Shown here: piece after piece, positions 7,445 to 14,733 of the stretch
Layout of the letters: each line of letters begins with the position of its first letter
How positions within the stretch are numbered: position 1 is the stretch's first letter
Assembly (NCBI GenBank): GCA_035315065.1
Contig: DATFYM010000075.1
Location: 1-17,735 of the forward strand
From: DATFYM01 sp035315065
Lineage (GTDB): Bacteria; Acidobacteriota; Terriglobia; UBA7540
Direction of reading: 5' to 3'
DNA length: 17,735 bases
Position numbers and translations under genes: made by a program
Notes under the pieces: model-generated
Databases searched by the model: none
What the model was told of the DNA's origin: nothing
What the model saw: only the letters and a program-made list of their open reading frames with translations

Positions 7445-10400
7445 GCCATCGCCAGGAGCGCCGTTCCCAGCAGCAACCAGGTGGAGGGCTCCGGAGTCGG
7501 GGAGCCTTTAACCGGGGTGATCTCCAGAGTCAAACTGCCCTGCCCGAATACATCCGTGCACGTGTTATCCGCCGGGCAAGCCCAGTTGGTGAAATCCATG
7601 CTGGCGAAGTTGCCCGACTTGGTGCCGAAGAACAGGAATGTAAAGTCATCCCCCGGGTCGGGCGTGAACCCGTTCACGGCCGTGAAGTCCACCGTGCCAT
7701 CCAGTGTTGCGAGGCCGCTCACGTTCAGGACACCGAACTGCCCGGGGGCGATCCCGGCCAAGTCGATGGTTAGGGTTCCACCGGCTCCTTGCTTGTAGTT
7801 TCCGTCCATGGTCAGGGTACCGGGATTGCCGGCGGGAGATCCTGGCTCAACCTTTCCGCCGCTGTTGGTGACGGTTCCATTGTTAGCCGCAACGATCGTG
7901 CCGGCGCCCAACAGCGCGCCAGCCTGAATGCTGACGCTGCCCGCTATTAGCGCCCCGTCCACTGTCGTGCTGGCCCCGGCGGCGGTCTGAGTGTAGGTAC
8001 CCGCGGCGCCAACGGTCACGGTTTCGGGGGGGCCGCCGAACTGCCCTTGGCCGATGGATACGTTCCCGGTATTGGTGAATGACGCCGCGCTCAGCGTGTC
8101 GCCGACGCCGGAGAGAGTCACCTTCCCGCCGTTGATAAACGCCAAGGTGGCGGCCAAGCTGCCTTTGGTGCCGCTCATCGTCACCGATGCGCCCGCACTG
8201 TTATTGGAGTTGCCGCTCACGCTCACGCTGTTCATGTTGGCGGTCAGGCTGAGGGAACCACCGTTCTGGTTGTTGAAATCGCCCGTGACGTTCTGTGTGT
8301 CGTTGTTGCCACTCAGGTTGATCGCCCCCGAGTTATTCATGTCGTCGTTCAGCGTCACGCCCGGCCCCGTCAGGTTCACCGTACCCGTGTTACTCAACGT
8401 CCCGGCGATGGTAACCGTCTCTGCCGCTGTTCCCCCCAGGGTCAGCGTACCAGAGTTCGTCAACGTACCGCCCGCCGGGGTAATGGTCTCGGTATGGGTG
8501 AGATTGTCGAACTCGAGGTTCCCTTCGTTGGCCTCTAAGCCCGCCAGAGCGTCCGTCGACCCATTGGGTGTGATCAATCCATTGGCGCTCAGATCGATGG
8601 TGACGCCGGGCTTGATGTCGAGAATGCCGTTGGCGGGAGACCCGTACTGAAAGATGCCGCCGACATCGTAAGTGCCCGCGGTCAGCTCTCCGGCACTCGT
8701 CAATTGGGTCCAGCCGATGCCATTGAGAAGAAACTTGCTGCCGTTCAGGAGCTCAAAGGTGCCGTTCTGAGTGATCCCTTTAGTTACGCTGACGGTGTCG
8801 TTGCTGTTCTCGATGAACGTCGCGCCCGCATTGTTGATCAGCGCCCCGTTGATGGTCAGGGTGTCGTTGCCATTAAGGGTGACCGAACCGTTGACGGTAA
8901 GATCGCCGCCCGTGGTCATAGAGCTGTTGGCCAAATTGAGTTGGCCGCCGGCGTTGATCGTGAGCGCGCCGGAGACGTTCTGCGTCACGCCCATCAGGGT
9001 GAGTGAGCCGTTGTCGGTGGTCAAACCGCCCAGGGCGCTGTGCACGCCATCGTGGGAAATCATCAACGTGGAACCGTTGGGATCGGTGCCAAGCGTGCCC
9101 CCGTTCGCGTTCAGAATGAGGGTCGCGTTGTTGGTGACGATGTCGGTGGAGTTGCTGTAGTTGAACTTCCCGCCGTTGAGGCTATATGTTCCCCCGGTGA
9201 GAGTGCCTGATCCATCGAGGTTCAACAACGCATCGTTCAGCACACTTCCCGTATCAACCCGCACGTAGCCGTTGTTCTGGAACGCCCCGAGGTTCGCGAT
9301 GTTGCCGGGCCCGGAAAGCGTGAGACTGGCCGTAGCCCCGTTGGTGAAGGTTCCCGTCACGTTCAAGATGCCGCCAATGGAAAGGGTGACGTTAGCATTC
9401 TGTCCCGTGTTATTGAAGTTCCCACCGACGTTCAGGGTGGCGAAGTCCTGAACCGTGGTGCTGGCGGAGTCCTGATTGTTGAAGTCAGTCTTGACGGTCA
9501 GCATGCTGTTATCCACCGTGACGGTGGCGCCGTTGAGTAGCGACCCCGTGATAGTGCCAGTACTTCCGTTAGAGAGATTCACGCTGGCGCCAGAGCCGGT
9601 GTTGTTGAAGTCCCCGCCGACGTTCAACGTGCTGCCGGCGGCAATCGCCACGAACGCATTATTTCCCGTGTTAGAGAAGTCCGCATTCACGTTCAACGTG
9701 CTGGCGCTAACCACGACGGTTGCATTGTCTCCCTCGTTCCTGAAGTTCCCACCGAAGCCCGACTCCCCAACGACGCCCAAGCTGGCCCCGTTCTTGACGA
9801 TGGTGGTGCTGCCCGATTCGTTGTAGTAGTCATAGTCGACGGTCACGTTGCTGTGATCGACCGTGATGCCGGCGTAGTTCTCCATGCTAACTAGCTCCGC
9901 GGTGCTACCGTTCTCGACAGTCAGCGTGCCGTTGTTGGGGTTGAAGTTGTTCCACAGGGTGAGGGAGCTGGCGTTGATGTCGATCGTCCCGTTATTCGTG
10001 AACGTCGCGCCGAAGCCACCGCCCCAAGAACTAATGTAGAGGCCGCCCGCGCCCGTCGCTTTCACCGTCCCGTTGTTCGTGAACCCCCATTGACCCATCG
10101 TGATGTAGAGGGGGTTGGCCGTGTTCGCGTTGATGGTGCCGCCGCTCTCGTTGATCAGCGACAAGTTCTCGATGTTGCCGTCGCCCTGGATGGTGTTATC
10201 AACATTGTCCAGCACCTCGGTCCCAACATTGCCGAAGAACCCCGCCGCTGACATGATCGTCGCCATTGACAGGGTGATGGTCCCGCCGCCGTTCAGCGTG
10301 GCAGTGTTGAAGTTTCCGCTGGCGTTGATGGTGAAGTTCGACAATGTAAGGTTAATGGCGTTGGTGTTGGTAATGGCACCGTTGCCGGCGGTGATGTCGA

Positions 10401-10845
10401 GAGTCAAGGGAACGCTCGCCCAATTCAACGTCCCGTTGTTGGTGAGCGTTCCGGCGGCGTGGGTGCTGCCGACGGTCAACTGCTCGCCGACCATTTGTCC
10501 CATGCTCCAGGGCGTTAGCGTTTCTCCCGTCCCCAGCGTGAGGCTGTCAATCGTCGTGGGGCCAGCAAAGAAAGTGATCGTGTCGCTGCCCGAGCCGTTG
10601 ATCACGACATCATAGTAATTGCCGCCGCCGTTGTTGGGGACGCCGTTGTCCCACTTCGAGGGGTCGTTCCAAAACCCATTCCCGAAGCTCCAATTGTCGA
10701 TGATGATCTGCGCGCGCGCGACACGAGCACCCGTCGACAGAAGAAACATAAGCATGAACACAACCGCCAGCAAGCTGGCAGCCTTGGTTCCCCGCTTACC
10801 ACTCAAGCTCACCATTTCAGCCCCGCTCGGATTCGACGTCGTCAT
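7405..10845 (-). CDS. Large PEP-CTERM secreted repeat protein (autotransporter/adhesin-like)
   Basis: This 1146-residue protein is probably exported and surface-associated. Residues 1-46 form a signal peptide with a basic stretch, the core LLAVVFMLMFLLSTGA and an ARA cleavage site. The mature start (FGNGFWNDPSKWDNGVPNN) is typical of autotransporter-like beta-helix proteins. The body is Asn/Gly/Thr-rich with irregular repeats such as NFNNTGSGASVNLS and LTLSG, consistent with a beta-solenoid. The C-terminus PEPSTWLLLGTALLAMAAYV followed by an Arg-rich tail is a textbook PEP-CTERM signal, recognised and cleaved by an exosortase. A single Cys pair lies just before it (WACPADNTC). No exosortase is in the window. 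The start is supported by AAGGAG five bases upstream. Likely role: matrix or adhesion, inferred. Confidence 0.93.
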   Translation of the reverse strand: MTTSNPSGAEMVSLSGKRGTKAASLLAVVFMLMFLLSTGARVARAQIIIDNWSFGNGFWNDPSKWDNGVPNNGGGNYYDVVINGSGSDTITFFAGPTTIDSLTLGTGETLTPWSMGQMVGEQLTVGSTHAAGTLTNNGTLNWASVPLTLDITAGNGAITNTNAINLTLSNFTINASGNFNTATLNGGGTITLSMATIMSAAGFFGNVGTEVLDNVDNTIQGDGNIENLSLINESGGTINANTANPLYITMGQWGFTNNGTVKATGAGGLYISSWGGGFGATFTNNGTIDINASSLTLWNNFNPNNGTLTVENGSTAELVSMENYAGITVDHSNVTVDYDYYNESGSTTIVKNGASLGVVGESGFGGNFRNEGDNATVVVSASTLNVNADFSNTGNNAFVAIAAGSTLNVGGDFNNTGSGASVNLSNGSTGTITGSLLNGATVTVDNSMLTVKTDFNNQDSASTTVQDFATLNVGGNFNNTGQNANVTLSIGGILNVTGTFTNGATASLTLSGPGNIANLGAFQNNGYVRVDTGSVLNDALLNLDGSGTLTGGTYSLNGGKFNYSNSTDIVTNNATLILNANGGTLGTDPNGSTLMISHDGVHSALGGLTTDNGSLTLMGVTQNVSGALTINAGGQLNLANSSMTTGGDLTVNGSVTLNGNDTLTINGALINNAGATFIENSNDTVSVTKGITQNGTFELLNGSKFLLNGIGWTQLTSAGELTAGTYDVGGIFQYGSPANGILDIKPGVTIDLSANGLITPNGSTDALAGLEANEGNLEFDNLTHTETITPAGGTLTNSGTLTLGGTAAETVTIAGTLSNTGTVNLTGPGVTLNDDMNNSGAINLSGNNDTQNVTGDFNNQNGGSLSLTANMNSVSVSGNSNNSAGASVTMSGTKGSLAATLAFINGGKVTLSGVGDTLSAASFTNTGNVSIGQGQFGGPPETVTVGAAGTYTQTAAGASTTVDGALIAGSVSIQAGALLGAGTIVAANNGTVTNSGGKVEPGSPAGNPGTLTMDGNYKQGAGGTLTIDLAGIAPGQFGVLNVSGLATLDGTVDFTAVNGFTPDPGDDFTFLFFGTKSGNFASMDFTNWACPADNTCTDVFGQGSLTLEITPVKGSPTPEPSTWLLLGTALLAMAAYVMMQRHRTRE

Positions 10846-10897
10846 GGCATCTCCTTCTCGTTTGGCTCTCCGGTTTTGAAAGAATCTGGCGTTGCAA

Positions 10898-10927
10898 GCA
10901 CACCGCGGTGTGGTGGCGGCGGTGTGC
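10898..10927 (-). promoter_or_regulatory. Leader hairpin upstream of the PEP-CTERM gene
   Basis: GCACACCGC (10898-10906) and GCGGTGTGC (10919-10927) form a perfect 9-bp stem with a 12-nt loop, about 50 bases before the start codon. It does not cover the ribosome site. It could stabilise the messenger or be part of a larger leader structure. Confidence 0.45.
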
Positions 10928-10991
10928 TCTCAGGCCCAGCCTTGCCCGGACGGGAAGCACGATTGCGATTTGATGAAAACAGCGGGTCTGG

Positions 10992-11012
10992 CCTGCTTGT
11001 GTGGGAAGCAGG
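10992..11012 (-). promoter_or_regulatory. Second leader hairpin
   Basis: CCTGCTT and AAGCAGG form a 7-bp perfect stem with a 7-nt loop, within the predicted leader of the PEP-CTERM gene. Confidence 0.35.
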
Positions 11013-11318
11013 GCTTGCGGTCAACGGCGGGATGCCACAGTGGTTGGCTGCGTATAGGGAAAATCAGCCTCTCGCTCAAACTGCGCATTCCGCACCGCAG
11101 AGGCGTGAGACTAGGCGCTACTGGCCGCTATCCAGTTTGCACGGAGAGTCGCTCAGAGGCTCTGGGTGGCGCGGTCCCTTGTCCTCTGGCTGGCCTGAGG
11201 GCCCCTGGCCGGACAACTGGGACTGCCGGTCCGAACTTTCCGGCGAAAAACTACCTCCGGGTCTTCGACCCCGTAGAAAATATCGCCTGAAAATCGATCA
11301 CCTGAAAATACGCTTACT

Positions 11319-11347
11319 TTGATACCAGCGATGGGCAAGGATGTCAA
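11319..11347 (-). promoter_or_regulatory. Sigma70-type promoter for the PEP-CTERM gene
   Basis: On the minus strand: TTGACA (11342-11347, consensus), a 17-base spacer, then TATCAA (11319-11324, 4 of 6). Transcription would start near 11312 and read toward the PEP-CTERM gene about 465 bases away. Confidence 0.5.
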
Positions 11348-11354
11348 TGGCCCA

Positions 11355-11389
11355 AAGGTGCTATTCCGATATAGCACTTTGGTGCTATC
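11355..11389. promoter_or_regulatory. GTGCTAT inverted and direct repeats, candidate operator
   Basis: GTGCTAT and ATAGCAC form an inverted repeat separated by six bases, flanked by AAG and TTT. A third GTGCTAT follows in direct orientation. The array begins eight bases upstream of the -35 of the minus-strand promoter at 11319-11347, the usual place for an activator or an upstream-acting repressor. Confidence 0.5.
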
Positions 11390-11543
11390 CGAGCATAATC
11401 CCTTATCGGTATCGCGCTGGAGTCCACCAGACAAACCCTTGCCGCTGAAACGGGGAGAGGCGGAGCCAACGAAGAACCGAACCGGCGTGCGCTAGCGGGC
11501 GCGAAAAAGCGTCGATCGCACACGCCAGAGGTCCGGGCCACGT

Positions 11544-11606
11544 TTGCTCGATGAGAGTATCTCGACTTGGCGAGGCATCCTGGCTAACAACACTCCTCGC
11601 CCTGCA
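11544..11606 (-). repeat. 63-bp GEECC cassette, copy 2
   Basis: It matches copy 1 (6427-6489) at 61 of 63 positions and provides the LQGEECC ending and stop codon of hicA. The two host genes are otherwise unrelated. Confidence 0.8.
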
Positions 11607-11838
11607 GTTGCTTTAAGATTTCCTCGCGGTTCCTACCGAAGTGCTGTCCAACGTCCCCGAGAATTCCAGCGAGGGTGCCGATCTTCAAGGGGGAATGGTC
11701 CGGGACGGTCAAATGGTGCTCGCCGTGCTGACGCGTTGTCAGCCTCAGGTGGCTTCCAGTCTGGCGGGTGACCTCATATCCCAACACTCTCAGAGCCTTG
11801 GCCAAGCCACGGCCCGAGAGGTTGCGAGGCAGCTTCAT
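11584..11838 (-). CDS. hicA: HicA-family mRNA interferase toxin
   Basis: HicA toxins bind RNA through a small dsRBD-like fold and cleave mRNA independently of the ribosome. The 84-residue chain shows the family pattern: LAKALRVLGYEVTRQTGSHLRL with the catalytic His at residue 30 in the GSH motif, then LTVPDHSPLKIGTLAGIL. It overlaps the upstream antitoxin by four bases (ATGA), so the order is antitoxin then toxin. It is slightly longer than the usual 55-80 residues because the last seven codons come from the dispersed GEECC cassette. Whether that tail affects toxicity is unknown. Confidence 0.9.
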   Translation of the reverse strand: MKLPRNLSGRGLAKALRVLGYEVTRQTGSHLRLTTRQHGEHHLTVPDHSPLKIGTLAGILGDVGQHFGRNREEILKQLQGEECC

Positions 11839-12041
11839 ACGGCCATCACTTCTTCTCGCACGAAGTGCAGCCGGACCACTTTGGGTCCCTGTCCTTCCTC
11901 GAAGTGGCAGCGTACCGCGTCGCGAACTTTCTCGTGGAGCCCGGCGAGGTCATCCGCCTCAGTGAAGATCGATTCGCCAAGGGCCCGTGCCGTGTATCCG
12001 CCCTCCGGCGATTCCTCCACCATGAAGATCAATTCGGTCAT
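11835..12041 (-). CDS. hicB: HicB-like antitoxin, short form
   Basis: A 68-residue partner of HicA. The start MTELIFMVEESPEGGYTARA is typical of the HicB partial RNase H-like fold (strand, then EGGYTA). It lacks the C-terminal DNA-binding domain found in longer HicB proteins, so autoregulation may need another factor. AAGGGAG just before the ATG at 12041 is a strong ribosome site. Its stop overlaps the hicA start. Confidence 0.85.
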   Translation of the reverse strand: MTELIFMVEESPEGGYTARALGESIFTEADDLAGLHEKVRDAVRCHFEEGQGPKVVRLHFVREEVMAV

Positions 12042-12078
12042 AACTCCCTTTCTTACCCGATCGTTTAACAGCAGTGCT

Positions 12079-12090
12079 GCCCAATTGGGC
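12079..12090. promoter_or_regulatory. GCCCAATTGGGC palindrome upstream of hicBA
   Basis: A perfect 12-bp palindrome about 40 bases upstream of the hicB start and 40 bases past the end of brnA. It could be an operator for hicBA or fold in the brnTA 3' end; no U-tract follows. Confidence 0.3.
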
Positions 12091-12130
12091 TAGGTCCGGC
12101 CGGCTCCCTCGCACCCAGAACTACTCGGCG

Positions 12131-12364
12131 TTACTTCAGTACCTCATTGATCTCGATATCGCGCCTGAGTACGTCGGTCAAGAGCTCCCCCAGATCAATA
12201 CCCTTTTTTTCGGCTTTGTCGGAGAAATATTCCCAGACGCTTCGCTCAATCGAAGCGGGCAGAAAGACCTTGGCGCCGGACGGAATGTGGTGGAGCCCTC
12301 GTACCCCTTGGCTGAAGTCGATCTCTGCCGGCATCTTTTCATCTTCAGACGAGCGGTCATTCAT
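12131..12364 (-). CDS. brnA: BrnA/CopG-family antitoxin
   Basis: This 77-residue protein has a disordered N-terminus and the CopG-like C-terminal part VFLPASIERSVWEYFSDKAE followed by KKGIDLGELLTDVLRRDIEI, expected to bind DNA as a ribbon-helix-helix dimer. In BrnTA systems the antitoxin neutralises the RelE-fold toxin and represses the operon. Its ATG overlaps the upstream brnT stop by four bases. Toxin-first order is the normal BrnTA order. Confidence 0.8.
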   Translation of the reverse strand: MNDRSSEDEKMPAEIDFSQGVRGLHHIPSGAKVFLPASIERSVWEYFSDKAEKKGIDLGELLTDVLRRDIEINEVLK

Positions 12365-12708
12365 AGATTTTCCTCATATGGGCGAATCTCGGTCGGGGTG
12401 GCTTCGCGGGCCGAGATCAGGCGGATCTTCGACGTTCGAGGATCAGGCTCCGACCAGATGTAAACGATTGAGAGCATTGCCCCGTTGCCGGCGCAACCAA
12501 TTGAAAACCAGCGTTCCTCAATTTCGCTGTGCTCCAGGTCGGCAACGGTGAGCAGTCTCGGGTCGTGGAAGACCGTCGCCGCCAGCTCGAAGGACACACC
12601 GTGCTTACGCACGTTCGCCGCTGCCTTGATCTCATCCCACTCGAACTGAAACTGCCGATCATTCAAACTGTGATTCCGACTTTCAGAATCTCGACCCACC
12701 GATAACAT
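12361..12708 (-). CDS. brnT: BrnT-family ribonuclease toxin
   Basis: BrnT toxins are RelE-fold ribonucleases that stop translation. The signature FEWDEIKAAANVRKHGVSFE and the end LISAREATPTEIRPYEENL are characteristic. The start is uncertain: ATG at 12708 gives 115 residues, an in-frame TTG at 12666 gives 101, nearer the usual 90-100, and no good ribosome site is seen for either. The frame stays open further upstream, but that part (to 12888) does not resemble the family. Upstream of 12708 a CCAGCTC/GAGCTGG hairpin may be a control site. Confidence 0.88.
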   Translation of the reverse strand: MLSVGRDSESRNHSLNDRQFQFEWDEIKAAANVRKHGVSFELAATVFHDPRLLTVADLEHSEIEERWFSIGCAGNGAMLSIVYIWSEPDPRTSKIRLISAREATPTEIRPYEENL

Positions 12709-12716
12709 ACACTTCG

Positions 12717-12741
12717 CCAGCTCTGAATGCAACCGAGCTGG
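12717..12741 (-). promoter_or_regulatory. Hairpin directly upstream of brnT
   Basis: CCAGCTC (12717-12723) and GAGCTGG (12735-12741) form a perfect 7-bp stem with an 11-nt loop, nine bases before the ATG at 12708. It could be an operator for brnTA autoregulation or a translational hairpin. Confidence 0.35.
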
Positions 12742-12803
12742 GCTTCCGTCAAAAGGCCAGCAAGTCCTGAATCTCCCCCGCGCACTCACAAAACGGGTCC
12801 GCG

Positions 12804-12965
12804 CTACGGTTGCTGAGCTTTCCTGTTCTTGGGGCGACGAGTGAGCCGCCGCAGCGACCGCCACTCGTGAACGATTAGTTTGCAACAAGTCAGAACGAAT
12901 ACAACAAATAGGGTTGCCTCGATTACGAGGCTATGGAGGCTCGAAAACACGTCGGTTGCTTGCAT
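12804..12965 (-). CDS. Possible small single-pass membrane protein
   Basis: From ATG at 12965 this would be 53 residues, with one clear hydrophobic segment (LVIEATLFVVFVLTCCKLIV) followed by a basic tail (RRLTRRPKNRKAQQP), a positive-inside arrangement. The frame continues up to an ATG at 13040, adding 25 less convincing residues. Neither start has a visible Shine-Dalgarno sequence. It sits between brnT and the PIN toxin. No family is recognised, and it could be a chance ORF. Confidence 0.4.
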   Translation of the reverse strand: MQATDVFSSLHSLVIEATLFVVFVLTCCKLIVHEWRSLRRLTRRPKNRKAQQP

Positions 12966-13291
12966 GGGAGTAGGATTTCTCTCGACAGGTAAACGGCGGA
13001 GCAGAACGACCCAGACCAACCCAACCGACACGCGATACATACCACGGACAACCAGGTTCCGTCAAGCAGGAAAATAGAGATAGGGTGAACACTCAGTGTA
13101 ATCAATGACTTATGGAGACTTTGCCGATTTCGCACGACTTTGTCGAGGCAAGAGAATGCTCTTCGCGACGAGTCAAGCTCACTTCCGAACTGTGTTGTTC
13201 CAAACTCTTTGCGTCGTGAGGAAGAACTGTTCTAATTCAGCGCTTTTGCGGCCCCCAGGCTGTTCAGCCCCGGGCGATACGGTTGCCAATC

Positions 13292-13774
13292 TTACGGAAA
13301 GCCTTGTTGCGTGCCTTCTTGTGGGCCAGCCAAACGGGATGCTTGGTCAATATAGTGGACGAAGCAGTGATCGGGATGAAAGTGTAGAAAGTCCTGGTCC
13401 GTTGTCAGCAAGACAGCGTCGGCGGCACGCGTCGTCGACGCAATCCAAAGGTCGTTATCGCCCAGATTCCTTGCTCCGCCTAGCGCAGCACGACACGCAC
13501 GATCCATTTCGACGTAGGCATCGAGGATCGATTGGTCATTCAAATCAACTGTAACCAGGCTGTCCGGCGTCTGCTTCAACGCTACGCGCTTCTCGTCTCC
13601 CCAGTTGTTGCGGTCCGCCAGCGCCCAAATCTCCCCATGCGTCACGATGCTCACCAGAGGACGATAAGCTGGGCTCTCAATCTGGAAGGTCACTCTAATA
13701 TACTCGCCCAGGGCGTGGCCTCGGATGAGGTGTAAGAGAACACTGGTATCGAGAACGTATGGCTTGGCGCTCAT
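13292..13774 (-). CDS. PIN-domain ribonuclease toxin (VapC-like)
   Basis: A 160-residue PIN protein. The acidic metal-binding residues are in place: Asp9 in YVLDTSVLLHLI, Glu48 in VTHGEIWALA, Asp108 in GDNDLWIAST, and Asp126/Asp128 in LLTTDQDF. PIN toxins cleave tRNA or rRNA in a metal-dependent way and are held inactive by an antitoxin. The ATG overlaps the stop of the 320-codon gene upstream by four bases, so the pair is translationally coupled. No usual small VapB antitoxin is present, which makes the upstream protein the obvious partner. Confidence 0.9.
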   Translation of the reverse strand: MSAKPYVLDTSVLLHLIRGHALGEYIRVTFQIESPAYRPLVSIVTHGEIWALADRNNWGDEKRVALKQTPDSLVTVDLNDQSILDAYVEMDRACRAALGGARNLGDNDLWIASTTRAADAVLLTTDQDFLHFHPDHCFVHYIDQASRLAGPQEGTQQGFP

Positions 13775-14733
13775 CCGCGAATTTCTTTCAGCATTCGCGT
13801 GAAGTCTTCGTCGCTCTCTTCACCGGGCCAGATGCCAAAGAATGCACCAACTCCCTTGCGATACTGGTCGGAAGGCTTCATGCGGATGATTGGCGGGCGT
13901 TTCTCGCGTGGCGGCGGCACTTTGCCAAAGAGCTGCGGCTGCCCCTCGCCGGAGTCGAAGCTGTGAGCGTCGACCCGCAGCAACTTCCCGGAAGGCCGAT
14001 AGACAGCCCTCCCCAGCACCAACACTTTCGCTCCGAGAAAGGGCGTCAAATCTTTCATTTGCTCCTGCGTTTCCAGTACTCCCCTCACTTCCGCGCCGCC
14101 TTCGAGCACGAGGCCAAAGGACCGCGTGCTGTGTCGAATCATGTCCAGCACGCCGGTCAGACGAATCTGCGCCGAAGGAGGTGTGCGGTCCCAAAGGCGC
14201 ACCGCGCTCTCCACCACCTGCTCATTCACCACTGCGGAGAGGCGCTGGTCGTCCGCTGCGGCGGGAAGTCGGATGGATGTGACCACGCCCGCGAGGAGAT
14301 GGCGGAGGCGGGCGACCCTACCCAACAGCGGCCGATCGTAAAACGCACTTTCGTCGTTTGCATCGCGCACGTCCCCTAGAACGCGGGCAAGAACGTTGAC
14401 TGCTGTTTCGTTTGGCGCCGGCTTAGTCTCCCACAGTGTGTTTTGGGAGTAGATCTCCTGGGCGGCCTCGCCCAGCAACGGCGCCTCCAGGTTGAGGATC
14501 GTGGCGCCAGCCCTCTCGGCGAAACCGGTCACTCGAACGTCGGCGGCCTTTCGCAACCAGGAAGGCGGGGCGCCGACTGAACTGCTTGAGCCTTCGAGAG
14601 CCATGCGCACCGAATAGCCCAGCATTGGCGCAAATCCTCGAAAGACCGCCCCGCAGAAGTCCATTGGCGGGCGTCTGCCGTAGTTCTCGTTGGTTTCGAT
14701 CAGAATCTCTTGTTGCCGGTAGCTCACCGTCAC
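13771..14733 (-). CDS. Putative large antitoxin partner of the PIN toxin
   Basis: This 320-residue protein starts at GTG 14733 (GAGG a few bases upstream). It has no signal peptide, membrane segment or recognisable DNA-binding domain. Two conserved-looking blocks are visible: about residues 40-95 (VRMALEGSSSSVGAPPSWLR, then LNLEAPLLGEAA), and about 195-255 (VLDMIRHSTRSFGLVLEGG, then VLVLGRAVYRPSGKLLRVDA), which could be a small beta barrel. The last 20 residues, FFGIWPGEESDEDFTRMLKE, closely resemble the acidic tail that VapB-type antitoxins use to block PIN toxins. Together with the ATGA overlap this supports an antitoxin role. Function is inferred; the fold of the first 290 residues is unknown. 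Confidence 0.75.
   Translation of the reverse strand: MTVSYRQQEILIETNENYGRRPPMDFCGAVFRGFAPMLGYSVRMALEGSSSSVGAPPSWLRKAADVRVTGFAERAGATILNLEAPLLGEAAQEIYSQNTLWETKPAPNETAVNVLARVLGDVRDANDESAFYDRPLLGRVARLRHLLAGVVTSIRLPAAADDQRLSAVVNEQVVESAVRLWDRTPPSAQIRLTGVLDMIRHSTRSFGLVLEGGAEVRGVLETQEQMKDLTPFLGAKVLVLGRAVYRPSGKLLRVDAHSFDSGEGQPQLFGKVPPPREKRPPIIRMKPSDQYRKGVGAFFGIWPGEESDEDFTRMLKEIRG

Larger units (their letters stand above)
10846..11583. other. 738-bp spacer, probable long 5' leader of the PEP-CTERM gene
   Basis: No ORF here looks coding on either strand. Read on the minus strand, it runs from the end of hicA through a promoter at 11319-11347 to about 465 nt of untranslated leader rich in local hairpins. 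I compared it by eye with the cyclic-di-GMP-I and cobalamin riboswitch cores and found no convincing match. Confidence 0.5.

Noticed and set aside
8054..8650. Val/Leu/Pro-rich plus-strand ORF opposite the PEP-CTERM gene
   Set aside because: It is the complement of Asn/Thr/Gly repeats; its apparent hydrophobicity is a by-product of that composition.
10981..11290. Cyclic-di-GMP or cobalamin riboswitch in the PEP-CTERM leader
   Set aside because: Pieces such as GTGCAAACT and GTCGAAGACC are suggestive, but the required motifs are not in the right order and spacing.
10876..11322. 148-codon plus-strand ORF in the leader of the PEP-CTERM gene
   Set aside because: No homology signal, no ribosome site, overlapping frames equally open, and it crosses leader hairpins.
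12709..12888. N-terminal extension of BrnT to ATG 12888
   Set aside because: The extra 60 residues are low-complexity and unlike BrnT, and they overlap the small membrane ORF and the CCAGCTC hairpin.
13105..13554. 149-codon plus-strand ORF opposite the PIN toxin
   Set aside because: Overlaps the conserved toxin in antisense and shows no domain.
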